A stretch of 64,000 bases of DNA from an uncultured Bacteroidales bacterium (GTDB lineage: Bacteria > Bacteroidota > Bacteroidia > Bacteroidales > UBA932). Below, piece by piece: positions 9,275-17,347 of this stretch. The position numbers and the translations under genes are program-made. The stretch is from assembly GCA_900320545.1 (NCBI GenBank), contig ONSU01000005.1, positions 1 to 64,000 of the forward strand, given 5' to 3'. Each line of letters opens with the position of its first letter. Position 1 is the first letter of the stretch. The notes beneath the pieces were generated by a model. The model was not told the origin of the DNA, ran no database searches, and was given only the letters and a program-made list of their open reading frames with translations.

Positions 9275-9277
9275 AGT

Positions 9278-9724
9278 CTATGCTTTTTTACCACGGAGCG
9301 CCATTACAATCTCGCCCACGATGATCGAGAGGATGGCGGCGCCACCCAGGATGTAGGTGAGGTTGAGAACGGTATCGGTGAGTTTGAGAGTCTTCTGCGT
9401 AGGCAGTTCGGCACCGGTGTAGCCCTGTGCGGGCGCACCTTTCGCGAGGAGCCAGGCCAGACCGCAGAGCGCTGCGGCTCCGACGACTACGTACACAATC
9501 GTGAGAAGCCTCTTGGGGTTGGTCGTGGCTGTGATGTACAGTCCGACCACCACGATTGCGGCGATCGCCAGGCCAAGCATCCCGTATGCCCAGTAGAGCA
9601 GCGCGTTGACCGAACCCTCACTGAACTTGCCGATGAAGGCGGCATAGCACAGGAGGCCGACGGACAAGGCGAGCAGCACCCACAGGCATATCACAAATAA
9701 CTTAGCGTAAAACTTTTTCTCCAT
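9278..9724 (-). CDS. Small four-helix membrane protein of the Exb operon, function unknown
   Basis: 148 residues, nearly all hydrophobic, with about four membrane helices (roughly 9-29, 38-63, 72-92 and 118-142). It has no recognisable catalytic motif. It sits between ExbB and the two ExbD genes with gaps of 21 and 3 bp. A small membrane protein in this place is common in Bacteroidetes Exb loci, so I infer a structural or assembly role in the stator complex; nothing in the sequence proves it. Confidence 0.75.
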   Translation of the reverse strand: MEKKFYAKLFVICLWVLLALSVGLLCYAAFIGKFSEGSVNALLYWAYGMLGLAIAAIVVVGLYITATTNPKRLLTIVYVVVGAAALCGLAWLLAKGAPAQGYTGAELPTQKTLKLTDTVLNLTYILGGAAILSIIVGEIVMALRGKKA

Positions 9725-9745
9725 TGCAGGTATGGCTTTACAGGG

Positions 9746-10552
9746 TTACTTCTTCTCGTAGAATTTGGTGATGGTGTCCACGAAGCGGATCGAGGAGTCT
9801 TCCATATCGATGGAGAGGGAGTCGATCTTGGCGAGGATGTAGTTGTAGAACACCTGGAGAATCATGGCGACGATGAGACCGCCGACGGTGGTGATAAGGG
9901 CGACCTTCATACCGCCTGCAACGACGTTCGGGGAGATGTCACCGGCAGCCTGGATGGCGTCGAAGGCCTGGATCATACCGATAACGGTTCCGAGGAATCC
10001 GAGGGACGGGGCCAGGGCGATGAACAGGGAGATCCAGCTGAGGCCGCTCTCCATGAGGCTCATCTGTACGCCGCCATAGGAGATGATGGTCTTCTCGATC
10101 ACATCTACACCCTGGTCGGCGCGGAGCAGACCCTGATAGAAGATGCTGGCGACGGGACCGCGGGTGTCGCGGCAGACCTCTTTCGCTTTCTCGATACCGC
10201 CTTCAGCAAGGGCATCCTCGACACTCTGGAGGAGTTTCTGGGTGTTGGTCTTGGAGAAAGCCAGATAGAGGATACGCTCGATGGAGAGCGCGAGACCGAG
10301 AATGAGGCAGATGATAACCAGGGACATGAAGCCGGCACCACCCTCGATGAACTTGGTCTTGAGGGCCTGGTGGAGCGGAATGTCCTGTTTGGCTGCGAAG
10401 AGGTCCTCCGGGCTTGCGGGAGCCTCGGCAACGGTGCTGTCAGCAGCGACGGTCTCCTCCTGAGGAGCGGCGGCCGCATCCTGTGCGAACGCATAATTTG
10501 CAGTGAAGACGAGAGCGCCTGCTACTGCCAAAAACGCAAAAAACTTTTTCAT
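9746..10552 (-). CDS. exbB: ExbB/TolQ/MotA family proton channel protein
   Basis: 268 residues. It opens with a signal-peptide-like segment (MKKFFAFLAVAGALVF, ending near AFAQ), then an Ala/Glu/Pro linker and the MotA/TolQ/ExbB domain with helices near 75-97, 165-190 and 210-235. The SLGFLGTVIGMIQAF segment is the conserved pore-lining signature. ExbB forms the pentameric channel around ExbD helices. It is the first gene of the operon that runs to 8204 and has a well-formed Bacteroidetes promoter upstream. A cleavable leader on ExbB is unusual outside Bacteroidetes but normal within them. Confidence 0.92.
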   Translation of the reverse strand: MKKFFAFLAVAGALVFTANYAFAQDAAAAPQEETVAADSTVAEAPASPEDLFAAKQDIPLHQALKTKFIEGGAGFMSLVIICLILGLALSIERILYLAFSKTNTQKLLQSVEDALAEGGIEKAKEVCRDTRGPVASIFYQGLLRADQGVDVIEKTIISYGGVQMSLMESGLSWISLFIALAPSLGFLGTVIGMIQAFDAIQAAGDISPNVVAGGMKVALITTVGGLIVAMILQVFYNYILAKIDSLSIDMEDSSIRFVDTITKFYEKK

Positions 10553-10615
10553 AATCGTTTTTGAGTGTGTTTAATAATAAAAATTTATAGTTTGTTTATA
10601 ATTTCCAAATCCTTG

Positions 10616-10646
10616 GCAAGATAGTGATTTTTTTTCAATTCTCAAA
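10616..10646 (-). promoter_or_regulatory. Promoter of the ExbB-ExbD operon
   Basis: On the minus strand TTTG (10643-10646), 19 bp, then TATCTTGC (10616-10623), close to the consensus TTTG-N19-TAnnTTTG. It stands 63 bp before the exbB ATG. The spacer is A/T-rich. Confidence 0.7.
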
Positions 10647-10648
10647 TC

Positions 10649-11689
10649 TTATTTGCTGATTTCTCCGCGGAGATTTTCTTCGAGCAGTTTGCGGGCGTCC
10701 TCTTTCCGGCTTGCAAGTGCCAGAATATAAAAGAGTTTGGCGAGCATCGCCTCGGTCGTGGAGTCGTATCCGGAAACGACGCCGGCCTCCTTGAGCACTT
10801 TCCCGGTGGAGTACAGGTCCATATCCACGCTCCCCGAAAGGCACTGCGTCACGTTGACGATGAGTTTCCCGGCCCGGTCCGCTTCCCGGACAAGGGCGGG
10901 GAACCATCCCGTGCCCGGAGCGTTGCCCGAGCCGTAGGTCTCGAGGATGACGGCGCGGATTTCCGGGCTCAGGAGGAAGTAGCGCGCCACTTCCGGCGTC
11001 AGCCCGGGATGCAGCTTGAGGATGGAGACCCGGGTGTCGAGCTCTTTGTGGACGATCAGTCCGGCGTTTCCGGGGGCGGGACGGCGGATGACGCCGCCGT
11101 TGTAGCGGATGCTGATGCCGGCTTCCGCGAGCGGCGGGCAGTTGGGGGAGGAGAAGGCGCTGAAGTTCTCCGAACTGACTTTGGTGGAGCGGCAGCCGCG
11201 CAGGAGGGTGTAATCGAAGAAGATGCACACTTCCGGAACCATCGGCCTGCCGTCGGCGTCCTTGGCGGAGGCGATTTCGACGGCGGAGATGAGGTTCTCC
11301 CTGCCGTCCGTGCGGAGCGCGCCGATCGGGAGCTGGCTTCCGGTGAAGACGACCGGTTTCTCCAGATTCTCCAGCATGAAACTCACCGCGGAGGCGGAAT
11401 AGGCCATCGTGTCGGTGCCGTGCAGGACGACAAAGCCGTCGTAACGGTCGTATTTCCGCCCGATCAGCCCCGCGATCTCCTGCCACAGTCCGGGCTGGAC
11501 ATCCGAGGAGTCGATGAGCGGGTCGAAGGTGTAGCTGTCGATCTTGAGGGCGAATTTGTGCAGTTCGGGCACCTCGCTCAGGATGTGCTCGAAGTCGAAG
11601 GGCTTGAGCGTCCCGTCGACGGGGTCCTGCTTCATGCCGATGGTCCCTCCCGTATATATAAGGAGGATGGATGCTTTTCTGGAGGTCAT
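10649..11689 (-). CDS. ansA: Type I L-asparaginase
   Basis: 346 residues, normal for cytoplasmic type I asparaginase, which hydrolyses asparagine to aspartate and ammonia. The first catalytic Thr is in IYTGGTIGM near residue 15 and the second active-site motif is LHGTDTMAYSAS. No signal peptide is present. The ATG at 11689 overlaps the tatD stop by ATGA and places the first motif correctly; the longer open frame upstream reads through tatD. Its 3' end abuts the -33 box of the exbB promoter. Confidence 0.93.
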   Translation of the reverse strand: MTSRKASILLIYTGGTIGMKQDPVDGTLKPFDFEHILSEVPELHKFALKIDSYTFDPLIDSSDVQPGLWQEIAGLIGRKYDRYDGFVVLHGTDTMAYSASAVSFMLENLEKPVVFTGSQLPIGALRTDGRENLISAVEIASAKDADGRPMVPEVCIFFDYTLLRGCRSTKVSSENFSAFSSPNCPPLAEAGISIRYNGGVIRRPAPGNAGLIVHKELDTRVSILKLHPGLTPEVARYFLLSPEIRAVILETYGSGNAPGTGWFPALVREADRAGKLIVNVTQCLSGSVDMDLYSTGKVLKEAGVVSGYDSTTEAMLAKLFYILALASRKEDARKLLEENLRGEISK

Positions 11690-12450
11690 AGGGCAAACAT
11701 TCTTCGTGCGTTCAGGGTTGTTTCGCGGGCGACCGTGGCGGGATCGAGGCCCTTGCATGCGGCGATCTTTTCCGCGATCAGGGGCAGGAATGCGCTCTCG
11801 TTGCGTTCGCCGCGATGGGGGACGGGAGCCAGGTAGGGGCAGTCCGTTTCGAGGAGAATATGCTCGAGCGGGATGCGGGATACGGTCTCGGCAAGACGGG
11901 AATTCCGGAAAGTGACGACGCCGCCGATGCCGACGGAAAAATCGCCGCACCGCCGGGCCCGTTCATAAATCTCGTAGCTGCCCGAAAAGCAGTGAAGGCA
12001 TCCCCGCAAGTGGAGGTGGCGGCAATCCTCGAGTATGCGGAAAAGCTCCTCCCAGGCGTCCCGGAGGTGGATGTCTACCGGCAAGGAGTGCTCTGCCGCA
12101 AGTTCCAGCTGTACCCTCAGGGCCTCTTTCTGCTCTTCCTTATAAGTAATGTCTTCGTGGTAATCGAGTCCGATCTCGCCGATGGCGACGACGCTTCCGT
12201 CCAGATGGGCGAGCCAGGCGTCGATCTCCTCTTTCCAATCCTCCCGGACGCTGCCCGGATACAGGCCGAGCATATGCCGGAGCACGCCCGGGAACCGGGC
12301 CCCGAGGGAGAGCATCCGGTCTCTCTCCCTGCTGTCGACATCCGCCTGCAGCATCACTTCCACCCCGGCGTCCAGCGCTCGCCGCACCGCCGCCGGTCCC
12401 TCTTCTCCGAACCACTCGTCGTAGTAATGCGTATGGGTATCTATAAACAT
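11686..12450 (-). CDS. tatD: TatD family metal-dependent hydrolase/DNase
   Basis: 254 residues with all TatD metal-site motifs in order: FIDTHTHYYD at the start, GEIGLDYHED, DIHLRDAW, HCFSGS and LLETDCPYLAP. The family includes 3'-5' DNases of DNA repair. Length is usual. A TTTG-N19-TAATTTTG promoter ends only 4 bp before the ATG, so the mRNA is probably leaderless. It is coupled by ATGA to asparaginase. Confidence 0.92.
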   Translation of the reverse strand: MFIDTHTHYYDEWFGEEGPAAVRRALDAGVEVMLQADVDSRERDRMLSLGARFPGVLRHMLGLYPGSVREDWKEEIDAWLAHLDGSVVAIGEIGLDYHEDITYKEEQKEALRVQLELAAEHSLPVDIHLRDAWEELFRILEDCRHLHLRGCLHCFSGSYEIYERARRCGDFSVGIGGVVTFRNSRLAETVSRIPLEHILLETDCPYLAPVPHRGERNESAFLPLIAEKIAACKGLDPATVARETTLNARRMFAL

Positions 12451-12454
12451 TACG

Positions 12455-12485
12455 CAAAATTAACCTTATTTAGTTTTCTTTCAAA
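12455..12485 (-). promoter_or_regulatory. tatD-ansA promoter, probably giving a leaderless transcript
   Basis: On the minus strand TTTG (12482-12485), 19 bp, then TAATTTTG (12455-12462): a full match to the Bacteroidetes consensus. The ATG follows after CGTA, so transcription should begin at or next to the start codon. Confidence 0.75.
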
Positions 12486-12494
12486 TAGATTTTT

Positions 12495-12637
12495 TGAAAA
12501 ATGAAGTCATGTCAGTTTCAGAAACCGTGGCCGCCCGTGGCCTCGTGAACGGGAGGGGCCCGCAAGTCGCAGACTTGTGGGAGGGATGGAGGAGCGAAGC
12601 TCCGGAAGTTTCAGAAACTGATATGACGGAATTTTTC
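12495..12637 (+). repeat. Structured dispersed element, copy A (candidate ncRNA or palindromic repeat)
   Basis: An imperfect outer stem joins GTCATGTCAGTTTCAGAAAC (12506-12525) and GTTTCAGAAACTGATATGAC (12608-12627), 18 of 20 paired, and extends outward through A/T-rich flanks. Inside are three hairpins: CCCGT/ACGGG (12534-12553), CAAGT/ACTTG with loop CGCAG (12563-12577), and GGAGC/GCTCC with loop GAA (12591-12603). The linkers are G-rich (GGGAGGGGCCCG, TGGGAGGGA). A second copy at 44458-44588 keeps loops and linkers but changes both sides of the stems together. It lies between the dprA stop and the tatD promoter. No open reading frame is evident. Confidence 0.8.
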
Positions 12638-12638
12638 A

Positions 12639-13712
12639 TCAATTATAAATAAAGTATCGCTGAAGGATGTCGGAATTGACGAAACCGTCGGCCTGGAGGC
12701 GGGTGAGGGCGGCGATGATGCGGCTGTAGGGGAGATTGAGGTCCATGCAGAGGTCGTCCGGTGTGATGCCGCGGTGCTTGCGGACGTGCTCGAAGACTTT
12801 GTATTCCAGGGAATCAGCACCGTATGTCCTCCCGGCCTGCACGCTGAGGGAAATCTTGCCGCGGGAGGGAAGGAGGCCCAGCCCGAGGTCCTCCATCAAC
12901 GTTTCGGGGCTGGTGATGATCTGCGCTTTGCTCCGCCGGATGAGATCGTTGCAGCCCGCCGAAGTCGGATCCTCGATCCGGCCGGGAAGGGCGAACGTGT
13001 CGCGCCCGTATTCAACGGCGAAATCCATCGTGATGAGCCCGCCGCCCTTCGCTTTCGACTCGATGAGGATCACCGCGTCCGCCAGGCCGGCGATAATGCG
13101 GTTGCGCCGGACAAAGTTGCCGGCCATCGGCTGCGTGCCCGGGGGATAATCCGACACGAGGGCGCACCTCTCCGTCGATATGAGCCGCATTGCGATGTCC
13201 CGGTGACGGGAGGGATAGATGCTCTCCGGGCCGCAGGGCATCACGCCGATGGTCGGGAGGCCGCAGTCCAGGGCCTCGGTCTGGGCGATGATGTCCGTTC
13301 CGATGGCGAAGCCGCTGACAATCACGGGCTTGTCGGCCGTCCGGGCGAGGGCGCGGACGATCTCGCGGCACCAGTGTGCGCCGTAGGACGAGATGTCCCG
13401 CGTGCCGACGATGGCGACGGCCCGCCGGTAGCCGAAGATCTCCCGCGGAGAAGAAATCCCGCTATAGTAGAGCCCTACGGGATGGTCCGGCGTTTCCTTC
13501 AGAAGAGGCGGGTAATCTTCGTCCAGAGAGCTCAGCAGGCGATGCCCGTGCGCGTACAGTCCTTCCAGTTCCGCGGCCTCGTTTCCCTCGGGGATGCCGG
13601 GGACGGCGGCGGCGCATCCGTACCGTTCCAGCAGCGCGACGCCCTCCCGGGGCTTGAAGCCGTAGAGCCGGTTGATCGCGGAGATTTTGACGAGTTCAAG
13701 ATCGGTTTCCAT
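12639..13712 (-). CDS. dprA: DNA-processing protein DprA
   Basis: 357 residues. A helical N-terminal region is followed by the extended Rossmann domain (about 80-290) with VSGFAIGTDIIAQTEA, GVMPCGPESIYPSRH, GNFVRRNRIIAGLADAVILIE and FALPGRIEDPTSAGCNDLI. A C-terminal winged-helix domain (about 300-357) follows. DprA loads RecA on incoming single-stranded DNA during transformation. The ATG at 13712 lies 5 bp after a TAGATTTG box, so the mRNA may be leaderless. The stop abuts structured element copy A, which could cap the 3' end of this transcript. Confidence 0.93.
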   Translation of the reverse strand: METDLELVKISAINRLYGFKPREGVALLERYGCAAAVPGIPEGNEAAELEGLYAHGHRLLSSLDEDYPPLLKETPDHPVGLYYSGISSPREIFGYRRAVAIVGTRDISSYGAHWCREIVRALARTADKPVIVSGFAIGTDIIAQTEALDCGLPTIGVMPCGPESIYPSRHRDIAMRLISTERCALVSDYPPGTQPMAGNFVRRNRIIAGLADAVILIESKAKGGGLITMDFAVEYGRDTFALPGRIEDPTSAGCNDLIRRSKAQIITSPETLMEDLGLGLLPSRGKISLSVQAGRTYGADSLEYKVFEHVRKHRGITPDDLCMDLNLPYSRIIAALTRLQADGFVNSDILQRYFIYN

Positions 13713-13717
13713 AGGGG

Positions 13718-13725
13718 CAAATCTA
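13718..13725 (-). promoter_or_regulatory. -7 box of dprA promoter
   Basis: TAGATTTG on the minus strand, followed by CCCCT and the ATG. The same TTTGCCCCTATG string precedes the gene starting at 40203. No good -33 TTTG is seen. Confidence 0.55.
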
Positions 13726-13738
13726 TGGAGTTTTTCCG

Positions 13739-13770
13739 AAAAAAAGCCCTCCCCGGCAGATGGGAAGGGC
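13739..13770 (-). terminator. Rho-independent terminator after queA
   Basis: GCCCTCCCC (13746-13754) and GGGAAGGGC (13762-13770) pair with one mismatch around a 7-nt loop. The minus strand then reads seven T. A second T-run on the plus side makes it potentially bidirectional. It separates queA from dprA. Confidence 0.8.
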
Positions 13771-13827
13771 GATTTTTTTCTGTTTTTTGAAGACTTTCGC
13801 GGTTTCTTTAATTTTTTGCGCGAATCT

Positions 13828-14877
13828 TTAAAGAATCAGCATCGCGTCTCCGTAAGGTCCGAAGCGATATTCCTCCTTTATGGCCACCTCGTAGGCGTTC
13901 ATCACATTCTGGAATCCGCCGAAAGCGGCCACCGCCATCAGCATCGTGGACTCCGGCCTGTGGAAATTGGAGACGAGGGCGTCGGGGATGGAGAAGCGGT
14001 ACGGGGGGAAGATGAATTTGTTGGTCCAGCCGTCGTAGGCGTTGACCTCGGCCTTGGTGGTGACGTAGGTCTCCAGGCCTTTGAGGGTGGTCGTCCCGAT
14101 CGCGACGATCTTGCCGCCTTGCCGCTTGGTGCTGTTGATCTTTTCGGCGGCCTCTTCGGGGATGATGAGGCGCTCCGAATCCATCCGGTGCTTCGAGAGG
14201 TCCTCGACGTCCACCGTGCGGAAATTGCCGATGCCCATGTGCAGGGTGATGAAAGTCTTGTCGATGTCGTGGAGGATCATCCGGTTGAAGAGCTCCCGGC
14301 TGAAATGCAGGCCGGCCGCGGGGGCGGAAACGGCGCCCTCCTTGTCGGCGAAGATGGTCTGGAAGTCGGTCTTGTCGTTCTCGTCCGGCTTTGCCTTGAC
14401 CCAGAGGGGAACCGGCGTTTCGCCCAGGGCGAAAAGCGACTGCTTGAAGTCCTCGTACGGGCCGTCGTACAGGAAGCGGAGCGTCCTGCCGCGGGAGGTC
14501 GTGTTGTCGATGACCTCCGCCACGAGGCTCTGGTCCTCGCCGAAATAGAGTTTGTTGCCGATACGGATCTTGCGGGCGGGCTCGACGATCACGTCCCAGA
14601 GACGCTGCTCGCGGCCGAGTTCACGCAGCAGGAAGACCATGATGTCGGCGCCGGTCTTCTCTTTCTTGCCGTAGAGACGGGCGGGGAAGACCTTGGTATC
14701 GTTGAGGACAAAGGTGTCGCCTTTGCCGAAGTATTCGATGATGTCCTTGAAAATCCGGTGCTCGATCTCGCCGGTATCCTTGTGGAGGACCAGGAGTTTG
14801 CACTCGTCCCGCCAGTAACTGGGCTTCGTGGCGATCAGTTCCTGCGGTAGTTCGAACTGAAACTGTGATAATTTCAT
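13828..14877 (-). CDS. queA: S-adenosylmethionine:tRNA ribosyltransferase-isomerase
   Basis: 349 residues, usual length for QueA, which transfers the ribose of SAM to preQ1 in tRNA to make epoxyqueuosine. The signature SAPAAGLHFS lies in the middle and FILPPYRF-like FIFPPYRFSI later. The start motif FELPQELIA is typical of the N-terminus. It is the next gene after the Nudix gene on the same strand (56-bp gap with a small GTACT/AGTAC inverted repeat) and is followed by a terminator. No TAnnTTTG box is seen just before it, so it may be co-transcribed with the Nudix gene. Confidence 0.95.
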   Translation of the reverse strand: MKLSQFQFELPQELIATKPSYWRDECKLLVLHKDTGEIEHRIFKDIIEYFGKGDTFVLNDTKVFPARLYGKKEKTGADIMVFLLRELGREQRLWDVIVEPARKIRIGNKLYFGEDQSLVAEVIDNTTSRGRTLRFLYDGPYEDFKQSLFALGETPVPLWVKAKPDENDKTDFQTIFADKEGAVSAPAAGLHFSRELFNRMILHDIDKTFITLHMGIGNFRTVDVEDLSKHRMDSERLIIPEEAAEKINSTKRQGGKIVAIGTTTLKGLETYVTTKAEVNAYDGWTNKFIFPPYRFSIPDALVSNFHRPESTMLMAVAAFGGFQNVMNAYEVAIKEEYRFGPYGDAMLIL

Positions 14878-14933
14878 TATAGCGTTTCCTTGTTGATGTA
14901 CTCAATAAGTACGGAAGATTTTTGGAAAAAGTT

Positions 14934-15545
14934 TCAAATATGTGCTTCTCGGAAGACCTCGATGATGGAAGGGTAGGTCTTTTTGAGGAAGGGCGGGAGA
15001 CTGGACTTGGCCACCCAGGCCGCCTTGCAGATGTCCTCGTCACGCTGCGGGGTGAGGTCGGTGGGGTCGTTGTAGAGCATGTCGAACCACCAGGTGTGCT
15101 TGAGATGCCAGACGCCGCCGCGGAGATAGCAGTGGTCGGTGATGCAGATGAGGCGGCGGATCTGCAGGTCGTCCACGCCGGTCTCTTCCTGCACCTCGCG
15201 GATGGCGGTCAGTTCGATGTCCTCGTCCGCCTCCTGATGGCCCTTGGGAAGGTCCCAGAGCCCGTAGCGGCTGATGAGGAGGTAGTCGCCCCGGCGGTTG
15301 GATACAAGTCCCCCGGCCGCGTTGACCTCCTTGAACTCCGCGCAGATCCGGCGATAGGTCTCCTCCGTGTCCGCCGAGGGGATGCAGATCTTGGACAGCG
15401 TGTCGGATACTTCGAACATCTTGACCAGCGTCCCGATGTCGACCTTCGCCCCCGGGTGGAATTCCACGGCGTTGGGATCCCCGAGCGTCTCGTCGCCCTC
15501 GGGGCAGATGACGATCTGCCGTTTCTCGAAATAGATTTTATGCAT
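14934..15545 (-). CDS. Nudix hydrolase
   Basis: 203 residues. A complete Nudix box G-x5-E-x7-R-E-x-Q-E-E-x-G is present in GHQEADEDIELTAIREVQEE and the residues following. This places it among hydrolases of nucleoside diphosphates linked to another group. About 80 residues precede the Nudix fold. The substrate is not predictable. It is divergent from the gene at 15616, with overlapping promoters and an inverted repeat between them. Confidence 0.88.
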   Translation of the reverse strand: MHKIYFEKRQIVICPEGDETLGDPNAVEFHPGAKVDIGTLVKMFEVSDTLSKICIPSADTEETYRRICAEFKEVNAAGGLVSNRRGDYLLISRYGLWDLPKGHQEADEDIELTAIREVQEETGVDDLQIRRLICITDHCYLRGGVWHLKHTWWFDMLYNDPTDLTPQRDEDICKAAWVAKSSLPPFLKKTYPSIIEVFREAHI

Positions 15546-15561
15546 AATCCATAAAAATCAC

Positions 15562-15602
15562 TATATTTGTAATTCTTACCCTGCGTGCAGGGTGCAAATT
15601 TA
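15562..15602. promoter_or_regulatory. Divergent promoters flanking a perfect inverted repeat
   Basis: Plus-strand box TATATTTG at 15562-15569 and minus-strand box TAAATTTGC at 15594-15602 face away from each other. Between them ACCCTGC-GT-GCAGGGT (15578-15593) is a perfect 7+7 inverted repeat covering both predicted start points. It is well placed as an operator; a terminator is unlikely because there is no T-run. Confidence 0.6.
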
Positions 15603-15615
15603 GAAAAAAATAAGG

Positions 15616-16041
15616 ATGATGACAACAATTCATAGCAAACACGGCATCGTGCCCCGTCAGCCCGCCGAATTATATATGGCTTTTTCCGATATGCGCAACT
15701 TCCTCCAGTTCCTCCCCGAGGACAAGAAGGAGGGCGTCACGGCCGACTATGACAGCATCCACGCGGAAGTCCAGGGCTTCTCCATCGGCGTCAAGGTGCA
15801 CGAGCGGGTGCCGTATTCCCGGATCGAATTCGTCGATTTCGGCGCTCCGTTCGCCTTCCATATCGTCTTTTATTTCGACGCGGCGGCGGAAGACCCGTAC
15901 AAGACCGATTTCCACATCCTGTTCGAGGCCGAACTCAACTTCATGATGAAGATGATGCTCTCGGGCAAGATCCAGGACGCCCTCGACAAACTCGTGGACG
16001 GGATGGTGGATCCCTCGAAATTCAAGATGCCGGATGCCTGA
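15616..16041 (+). CDS. SRPBCC/START-like small protein
   Basis: 141 residues. The pattern of an N-terminal strand (IHSKHGIVPRQPAELYMAFS), a helix, strands with VKVHERVPYSRIEFVDFG, and a long C-terminal helix (about 105-130) fits the helix-grip SRPBCC fold, which binds hydrophobic ligands. No catalytic residues can be named. Its stop lies within the start of the rRNA methyltransferase (8-bp overlap), so the two are coupled. Family assignment is by fold pattern only. Confidence 0.7.
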   Translation: MMTTIHSKHGIVPRQPAELYMAFSDMRNFLQFLPEDKKEGVTADYDSIHAEVQGFSIGVKVHERVPYSRIEFVDFGAPFAFHIVFYFDAAAEDPYKTDFHILFEAELNFMMKMMLSGKIQDALDKLVDGMVDPSKFKMPDA

Positions 16042-17347
16042 AGTCCCTTATAAGGCATTCTGGACGATGGCGGAGGAGGCGATCGGCGCGGATTCCGCCC
16101 GGTCGCTGCGCGCCGCGCTGGACCTCCCTCCCGCCGTTTCGGTCCGCCTAAATCCTTTCAAGACCCCTTCCGGAGACCCGCTTTTCCCGGATGCGGAGCC
16201 CGTGCCCTGGTCGAAGTGGGGGAGGATCCTCCCGCTGCGGCCGGTATTCACGCTCGATCCGCTCTTCCACGCAGGGGCCTATTACGTGCAGGATTCCTCC
16301 GCGATGATGGTCGGAGAGGTGCTGCGTGCGTGCCTGAAGGATTTTGACGCGGAGCGGCCCTTGCGGGTCCTCGACGCCTGTGCCGCCCCCGGGGGCAAGA
16401 CGACGGATGCCGCCGCTTCGCTCCGGGAGGCCTTCGGCGACCGCTTCCTGCTCGTAGCCAACGAGGTGATGCGGCAGCGCGCCGGCGTCCTGAAGGACAA
16501 TGTCGCCCTCTGGGGAGATCCCTGCGTGGCCGTCACATCCGCCGATCCGGCCGCCTTCAAGGCCTTCGAGGGTTATTTCGACATCATTCTCGCCGATGTC
16601 CCGTGCTCGGGCGAGGGGATGTTCCGCAAGGATGAGAAGGCCGTCCGCGACTGGTCCGAAGATGCGGTCGCCCTCTGTGCGGCCCGTCAGCGCCGGATCG
16701 TCTCCGACCTCTGGCCCGCCCTGCGCGAGGGCGGTGTCCTGATCTATTCGACCTGCACGTTCAACCGCAGGGAGAATGCCGGGAATGTCGGCTGGATTGC
16801 GGAAACCCTGGGTGCGGAGTTGATTTCTCCGGGCCGGACAATGGTTCCCGGCGAGGTGCCGGGAGAAGGACAGTATGTGGCCGCCCTCCGGAAGACGGCT
16901 CCCTCGGGTGAGTTCCGCCTTCCGAAGCCGCCCCGCAGCGCCGTTCCCGTGCCGGAAGGCCTGCTGGAGGACCGTGCCGTGACGGCGCTCCGTTCGGAGG
17001 CGGTCATCGCCGTGCCGGAAACGGTTGCGGCGGAAGTCGCCGTGCTGGAGCCCCTCCGCCCGCTCTCTGTCGGGACGCATATCGGTGCGTACAAGGGCCG
17101 CGAGTGGATTCCGTCGGCGGATCTGGCCCTTTCTTTGCAGGCCCGTCCCGGGGCCTGGCCCTCCGTCGCTCTTTCGCGGGAGGATGCGCTGGCGTTCCTG
17201 CATGGGGATACCCTGCGCCTGGCTGACGCCGCACCGGGCTTTTGCACGGTGACCTGGCGCGGGGTTCCGCTCGGTTTTGTGAAAAATATCGGTTCCCGGT
17301 GCAACAACCTGCACCCCAGGGACCGCAGAATCAGAATAGACGTATGA
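16034..17347 (+). CDS. RsmB/NOP family rRNA/tRNA cytosine-C5 methyltransferase (RsmF-like)
   Basis: 437 residues. Motif I is DACAAPGGKTT (about 117-127), motif IV DVPCSGEGMFRKDE carries the Cys involved in product release, and motif VI YSTCTF carries the nucleophilic Cys. A C-terminal extension of about 150 residues resembles the PUA-like tail of RsmF. Such enzymes methylate C5 of cytosine in 16S rRNA; the exact target is inferred. The gene overlaps its upstream neighbour by 8 bp and its downstream neighbour by ATGA. Confidence 0.9.
   Translation: MPEVPYKAFWTMAEEAIGADSARSLRAALDLPPAVSVRLNPFKTPSGDPLFPDAEPVPWSKWGRILPLRPVFTLDPLFHAGAYYVQDSSAMMVGEVLRACLKDFDAERPLRVLDACAAPGGKTTDAAASLREAFGDRFLLVANEVMRQRAGVLKDNVALWGDPCVAVTSADPAAFKAFEGYFDIILADVPCSGEGMFRKDEKAVRDWSEDAVALCAARQRRIVSDLWPALREGGVLIYSTCTFNRRENAGNVGWIAETLGAELISPGRTMVPGEVPGEGQYVAALRKTAPSGEFRLPKPPRSAVPVPEGLLEDRAVTALRSEAVIAVPETVAAEVAVLEPLRPLSVGTHIGAYKGREWIPSADLALSLQARPGAWPSVALSREDALAFLHGDTLRLADAAPGFCTVTWRGVPLGFVKNIGSRCNNLHPRDRRIRIDV

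Noticed and set aside
12608..12627. Sequence CTGATATGAC in the outer stem of element A as a hammerhead ribozyme core
   Set aside because: The hammerhead needs CUGANGA and a GAA partner in the right place; the string does not match and is absent from copy B.
12495..12637. Retron or diversity-generating element
   Set aside because: The outer repeats and inner hairpins recall a retron RNA, but no reverse transcriptase gene is anywhere in the window.
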